From: Nakamurella endophytica
GTDB lineage: Bacteria > Actinomycetota > Actinomycetes > Mycobacteriales > Nakamurellaceae
Direction of reading: 5' to 3'
Length of the DNA: 64,000 nucleotides
Assembly: GCF_014646215.1 (NCBI RefSeq)
Contig: NZ_BMNA01000001.1
Span: 512,183 to 576,182 of the forward strand
The notes under the pieces were generated by a model. It ran no database searches. It had not been told where the DNA came from and worked only from the letters and a program-made list of their open reading frames with translations. Position numbers and translations under genes: made by a program. Position 1 is the first letter of the stretch, and each line of letters opens with the position of its first letter. This document shows, piece by piece, positions 60,773 to 64,000 of the stretch.

Positions 60773-61663
60773 ATGACCGCAGACGCCACCACCGGGTCGG
60801 CCGCCGCCGCCGGCACGTTCCGGCTCGGCGACCGGACCGTGAACCGCATGGGCTACGGTGCGATGCGGCTGTCCGGCCCGAACATCATGGGACCGCCGCG
60901 GGACCACGACGAGGCCGTCGCCGTCCTGCGCACGGCGGTCGAGCTGGGCGTCAACCACATCGACACCAGCGACTACTACGGCCCCTACACGGTCAACGCG
61001 CTGATCCGCGAGGCGCTGCACCCGTACCCCGACGACCTGGTGCTCGTCACCAAGGTCGGCGCCCGCCGCACCCCGGACGGCGGCTGGCCGCCGGCGATGT
61101 CCCGGCAGGAGCTGACCGGCGCGATCCACGAGAACATCGACCACCTCGGCGTGCAGGCGATGGACGTGGTGAACCTGCGCATGTCCGGCCCCGGCGGGGC
61201 CCTGTTCACCGAAGGGTCGCTCGCCGAGCCGTTCACCGTGCTGCTGGACCTGCAGCAGCAGGGACTCGTCCGGCACATCGGGGTCAGCAACGTCGGCCCC
61301 GGCCCGCTGGCCGAGGCCCGGTCGCTCGGTCCGGTGGTGTGCGTGCAGAACGCCTACAACGTCGTCGACCGCGGCGACGACCCGCTGGTCGACCGGTGCA
61401 CCGCGGACGGCCTGGCCTTCGTCCCCTTCTTTCCGCTCGGCGGCTTCGCCCCGCTCCAGGCGGACCGGTTCAGCGCTCTCGCCGGCGAGGCCGGACTGAC
61501 GACCATGCAGCTGGCACTGGCCTGGCTGCTGGCGCGCTCGCCGGCGATCCTGACCATCCCGGGCACGTCGAGCGTCGCGCACCTGCGGGAGAACGTCGCG
61601 GCGGCCGGCGTCCGGCTGTCGGAGGGAGACCTCGCCCAGCTGGACGCGCTGGCCACCGCGTAG
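60773..61663 (+). CDS. Aldo/keto reductase
   Basis: 296 residues from ATG 60773 with AGGAGG 8 bases ahead. AKR fold: NRMGYGAMRLSG at the N-terminus, HIDTSDYYGPYTVNALI (Asp/Tyr catalytic pair), LVTKVGARR (Lys), LVRHIGVSNVGPG, CVQNAYNVV and ILTIPGTSSVAHLRENV (NADPH site). It reduces carbonyls with NADPH. It is shorter than the typical 300-plus family but the tetrad is complete. No operon partner. Confidence 0.93.
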   Translation: MTADATTGSAAAAGTFRLGDRTVNRMGYGAMRLSGPNIMGPPRDHDEAVAVLRTAVELGVNHIDTSDYYGPYTVNALIREALHPYPDDLVLVTKVGARRTPDGGWPPAMSRQELTGAIHENIDHLGVQAMDVVNLRMSGPGGALFTEGSLAEPFTVLLDLQQQGLVRHIGVSNVGPGPLAEARSLGPVVCVQNAYNVVDRGDDPLVDRCTADGLAFVPFFPLGGFAPLQADRFSALAGEAGLTTMQLALAWLLARSPAILTIPGTSSVAHLRENVAAAGVRLSEGDLAQLDALATA

Positions 61664-61667
61664 CGCC

Positions 61668-61718
61668 GCGGCCCGGGCCGGCACCACGACCGGGACACCG
61701 GGTGGGTACCCGGGCCGC
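61668..61718. terminator. Convergent-gene hairpin terminator
   Basis: A 10-bp perfect repeat, GCGGCCCGGG at 61668-61677 and its complement at 61709-61718, spaced by 31 nt. It lies between the convergent aldo/keto reductase and the membrane protein gene. Confidence 0.45.
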
Positions 61719-61734
61719 CCGGAGCGAGCCGGGG

Positions 61735-62640
61735 TCAGGCGGTGGCCGGCGCGGACCCCGTGCCGCCCTGCTCTCCGCCGGAGCCGGCCCCGCCGCTGCC
61801 GTCACCGCCACCACTGCCACGACTGCCGGGCAATTGGCCGCCCGGCAGTTCGCCGCCCGGCAGTGGGCGACCGCCGACTGCGCCGGTCCCGGAGCCGTCG
61901 GCGGTGAACACCGCCGTCAGGGTCACCGTCGAGCCCTGCACCGTGCCCAGGACCAGCACCGACGTGCCGGTGCTGACGCCCGAGACGTCGACCCCGTTCG
62001 GCACCGCGTACGTCGAGACGTACCCGTCGGTGCTCCTCACGGTCAGCGAGCCGGATCCGACAGCGGTCACCGCACCGCGCTGCAGCCGCTCGGTGACCGT
62101 CGAGGACCCGGACGACACCACGACGTCCCCGTGCAGCGCGCCGGCCAGCAATGCCATGGCGCCGCCCCGACCGGCCGCGCCGCGACCGACGGCCCCGGTG
62201 TCCGAGGCGCCGTCGGGCGCGGAGCCGTACCCGCCGAGCCCGCCGCCACCAGGCCCGCCGAAGCCACCTGGCCCGCCTGCCGCCTGCGTCTGCGCGGAAC
62301 CGGTGGACGCGCTCGCCGCGGAGATCGCGACGGTGCCGCCGACGGCCACCACGGCGGCCACGCCGACGGCGGTCAAGGTCTTGGCGGTGGCGGACATCCG
62401 GCGCCGACCCGTCGCCGAGGTCGCCGGGTCCGTCCAGCCCGCCGGCGCACCGGCACCTGGCCACGCGTCCGGTGGCACCGACCCACCCGCGGCTCCCGGG
62501 GCGCCGGCGGGGGGATCGGATCCGGGGACGGCAGCGCCACCGACCGCGGGCGCCACCGGCGGGCGCGGGGGGACGCCCCAGACGGGGCCGGGGTCGTCGG
62601 GTGCAGCGGTGGACCGGTCGTCGGGCGAATGGTCGGACAT
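61735..62640 (-). CDS. Membrane-anchored secreted protein, DUF5666-like
   Basis: 301 residues from ATG 62640. A Pro/Gly/Asp-rich cytoplasmic N-terminus of about 85 residues precedes one membrane helix (TAKTLTAVGVAAVVAVGGTVAI). Outside is a Gly-rich segment (GGFGGPGGGGLGGYG), then a small beta domain with GALHGDVVVSSGSS, AVTAVGSGSLTVRSTDGYVSTYAV and VLVLGTVQGSTVTLTAVF, the OB-like pattern of DUF5666 proteins. The C-terminus is Gly/Pro-rich. Often found next to two-component systems; it is divergent from the PhoP-like gene. Confidence 0.72.
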   Translation of the reverse strand: MSDHSPDDRSTAAPDDPGPVWGVPPRPPVAPAVGGAAVPGSDPPAGAPGAAGGSVPPDAWPGAGAPAGWTDPATSATGRRRMSATAKTLTAVGVAAVVAVGGTVAISAASASTGSAQTQAAGGPGGFGGPGGGGLGGYGSAPDGASDTGAVGRGAAGRGGAMALLAGALHGDVVVSSGSSTVTERLQRGAVTAVGSGSLTVRSTDGYVSTYAVPNGVDVSGVSTGTSVLVLGTVQGSTVTLTAVFTADGSGTGAVGGRPLPGGELPGGQLPGSRGSGGGDGSGGAGSGGEQGGTGSAPATA

Positions 62641-62965
62641 GTGCAGGACCCTTTCGGTGGGGCGGACCGTCGGCGGATGAGCCGCCGGGATCGGGGAACC
62701 GTCGGTGTGCAGTACGGGCGCCGCGGCGACAGCCGCCGGCTCCGGTGCGGGCGTCCGGCCACCCCGCCGCGAGGGGAGACGAGGTGGCCGGAGCCGCGCC
62801 GGTGGCGGGACGTCGCCGAGCGCAAGGCCGACAGTGGCGGCGGCACCTGTACCACCGCTGTGACCGCGGACGGCGCCCGATGTGCACGGCCGGTCCCCCA
62901 CCAGGCACAGCTTCCGCACAGCCCGGTCCTTGGCACGGCACACAGCGGGCGCTCAGGATCTGCCC
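62641..62965. other. Intergenic promoter region of divergent membrane protein and PhoP-like regulator
   Basis: 325 bp with no gene. It holds the divergent promoters. No direct repeat clear enough to name a PhoP-type box was found by eye. The frame opened from 62882 joins the response regulator but lacks a start signal. Confidence 0.4.
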
Positions 62966-63730
62966 GTGACCACGAGCGCGCCCTTCGCCGGCTTCCAACC
63001 GCAGGTCGACCCGAACCGGGAACTGCTCCGCGGGCCGGAGGGCCGCCCGATCAAGGTGCTCGTCGTCGACGACGAGCAGACCCTGGCCGAGCTGCTCGCG
63101 CTGGCGCTGCGCTACGAGGGCTGGGAGGTGCGCACGGCCGGGGACGGCGCGGCGGCGGTCACCGCGGCCCGGGAGCTGCGGCCGGACCTCGTCGTGCTCG
63201 ACGTCATGCTCCCCGACATGGACGGCCTCGAGGTGCTGCGCCGGCTGCGCAACGAGTTCGAGCGCACCCCGGTGCTGTTCCTCACCGCCAAGGACGCGGT
63301 CGAGGACCGCATCGCCGGGCTCACCGCCGGCGGCGACGACTACGTCACCAAGCCGTTCTCCATCGAGGAACTGGTGCTGCGGCTGCGGGCGCTGCTGCGC
63401 CGCTCGCACGTGGCGCTGACCTCGGACAGCTCGCTGCTGACGGTCGGCGACCTGAGCCTGGACGAGGACAGCCGCGAGGTGCACCGGGGCGGCACGCTGA
63501 TCCCGCTCACCGCCACCGAGTTCGAGCTGCTGCGCTTCCTGATGCGCAACGCCAAGCGCGTGCTGTCCAAGGCGCAGATCCTGGACCGCGTGTGGAACTA
63601 CGACTTCGGCGGCCAGGCCAACATCGTCGAGCTGTACATCTCCTACCTGCGCAAGAAGATCGACGCGGGCCGACCGCCGATGATCCACACGATGCGCGGC
63701 TTCGGCTATGTCCTCAAACCCGCGACCTGA
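62966..63730 (+). CDS. OmpR/PhoP-family response regulator
   Basis: 254 residues from GTG 62966. Receiver domain: VLVVDDEQTLAELLALALRYEGW, phosphoacceptor Asp in LVVLDVMLPDMDGLEVLRRL, FLTAKDA (Thr/Lys) and GGDDYVTKPFSIEELVLRLRALLRR. Winged-helix DNA-binding domain: LTATEFELLRFLMRN, ILDRVWNYDFGGQANIVELYISYLRKKID and MRGFGYVLKP. The VWxYDFGG and SYLRxKID segments match actinobacterial PhoP/TcrA-type regulators. Its 3' end overlaps the sensor kinase start by 23 bp, so the pair is coupled. Confidence 0.93.
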   Translation: MTTSAPFAGFQPQVDPNRELLRGPEGRPIKVLVVDDEQTLAELLALALRYEGWEVRTAGDGAAAVTAARELRPDLVVLDVMLPDMDGLEVLRRLRNEFERTPVLFLTAKDAVEDRIAGLTAGGDDYVTKPFSIEELVLRLRALLRRSHVALTSDSSLLTVGDLSLDEDSREVHRGGTLIPLTATEFELLRFLMRNAKRVLSKAQILDRVWNYDFGGQANIVELYISYLRKKIDAGRPPMIHTMRGFGYVLKPAT

Positions 63731-64000
63731 CACGGCGGATCCCGCGGGGGGGCCGCGCCGGGCGGTGCCGGTCGTGCCGGTCGTGCCGGTCGTGCCGGTC
63801 GGGCCGCCGGACCCGGGACGGGACCAGGCGGGACGAGGCCCCGACCCGGCCGCCCCGACGGATCCCGCCGGCGTCACCGGGACCGGTCCGGAGCAGGGCG
63901 CGCCGCCGCCGCAGCGCCGGCCGTGGACGCTGCGCACCAAGCTGATCGCCGGCTTCGTCGCCCTGATCATCGCGGTCTGCGCCGTCGTCGGCGTGGTCAC
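63708..64000 (+). CDS. Sensor histidine kinase N-terminus (partial, cut by window edge)
   Basis: The frame from ATG 63708 is open to base 64000 and gives about 98 residues. A Pro/Gly-rich cytoplasmic start with a 9-bp repeat (GTGCCGGTC four times at 63765-63800, coding VPVVPVVPVV) precedes RRPWTLRTKLIAGFVALIIAVCAVVGVV, a typical membrane helix with the R-x-K-L entry of sensor kinases. The catalytic parts lie outside the window. Identity is inferred from the overlap with the response regulator. Confidence 0.75.
   Translation, partial: MSSNPRPDTADPAGGPRRAVPVVPVVPVVPVGPPDPGRDQAGRGPDPAAPTDPAGVTGTGPEQGAPPPQRRPWTLRTKLIAGFVALIIAVCAVVGVV

Overview
This 64 kb window is chromosomal DNA of a very GC-rich, Gram-positive actinobacterium. 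Evidence for this is the F420-type luciferase-like oxidoreductase, the Glp/RimJ/GlpR cell-division neighbourhood, the mycobacterial-type Rv0991c-like protein with a CIRCE element, the actinobacterial OleBC fusion, an SOS box of the TCGAAC-N4-GTTCGA type, frequent GTG starts and many 4-nt GTGA/ATGA gene overlaps. The genus cannot be fixed from the sequence alone; a Nakamurella- or Geodermatophilus-like lineage is a guess. No CRISPR array, prophage, insertion sequence or rRNA operon was seen.

Layout. 1-13.3 kb: carbohydrate and general metabolism (partial GH63-like glucosidase, EamA exporter, DUF202 pair, DUF998, a NUDIX/nucleotidyltransferase/homocysteine methyltransferase run, acyl-CoA dehydrogenase with P450, GT-C-like membrane protein, GH13 alpha-glucosidase). 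13.3-18 kb: secreted proteins and a family 2 glycosyltransferase. 18-21 kb: a CopB-type copper ATPase with a CsoR-like operator, then an LLM-family oxidoreductase. 21.1-22.9 kb: a short, lower-GC island with an HEFAH membrane metalloprotease next to tRNA-Ala(CGC). 23-31.2 kb: a conserved actinobacterial core: comB-like gene, glpR, rimJ, glp (MoeA-like), 5-formyl-THF cyclo-ligase, a Ruc/FmdB zinc protein behind a CIRCE element, SAF protein, mscL and moaB. 31.3-36.8 kb: an alpha/beta hydrolase, then a tightly overlapped bioY-ligase-thiolase-bioM-bioN operon. 36.8-42.6 kb: GNAT, macrodomain and HAD enzymes, then two c-di-GMP genes flanking tRNA-Arg(CCT). 42.7-48.4 kb: a four-gene operon oleA-oleBC-oleD-acetamidase, all joined by 4-nt overlaps, for head-to-head fatty acyl condensation to olefins. 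48.6-52 kb: ctaD with a 49-residue membrane peptide behind it, and a type II NADH dehydrogenase. 52-55.5 kb: MoxR ATPase/VWA pair. 55.5-59 kb: an orphan SOS box, DUF2945, a DUF5685 protein with an 18-cysteine tail, and a secreted L,D-transpeptidase-like protein fused to DUF4214-like repeats. 59-64 kb: two oxidoreductases and a PhoP-like two-component pair whose kinase runs off the right edge.

How the genes work together. The best supported functional units are the Ole operon (acyl-CoA to beta-keto acid, beta-hydroxy acid, beta-lactone, then olefin), the ECF biotin transporter BioYMN with two embedded acyl-CoA enzymes, the Glp-GlpR division module, heat-shock control of the Ruc-like chaperone by HrcA/CIRCE, and copper export under a CsoR-like site. 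The least explained observations are the embedded ligase/thiolase in the biotin operon, the acetamidase in the Ole operon, the altered active-site motifs in Glp, the cysteine-rich tail and the decapitated SOS-controlled gene start.
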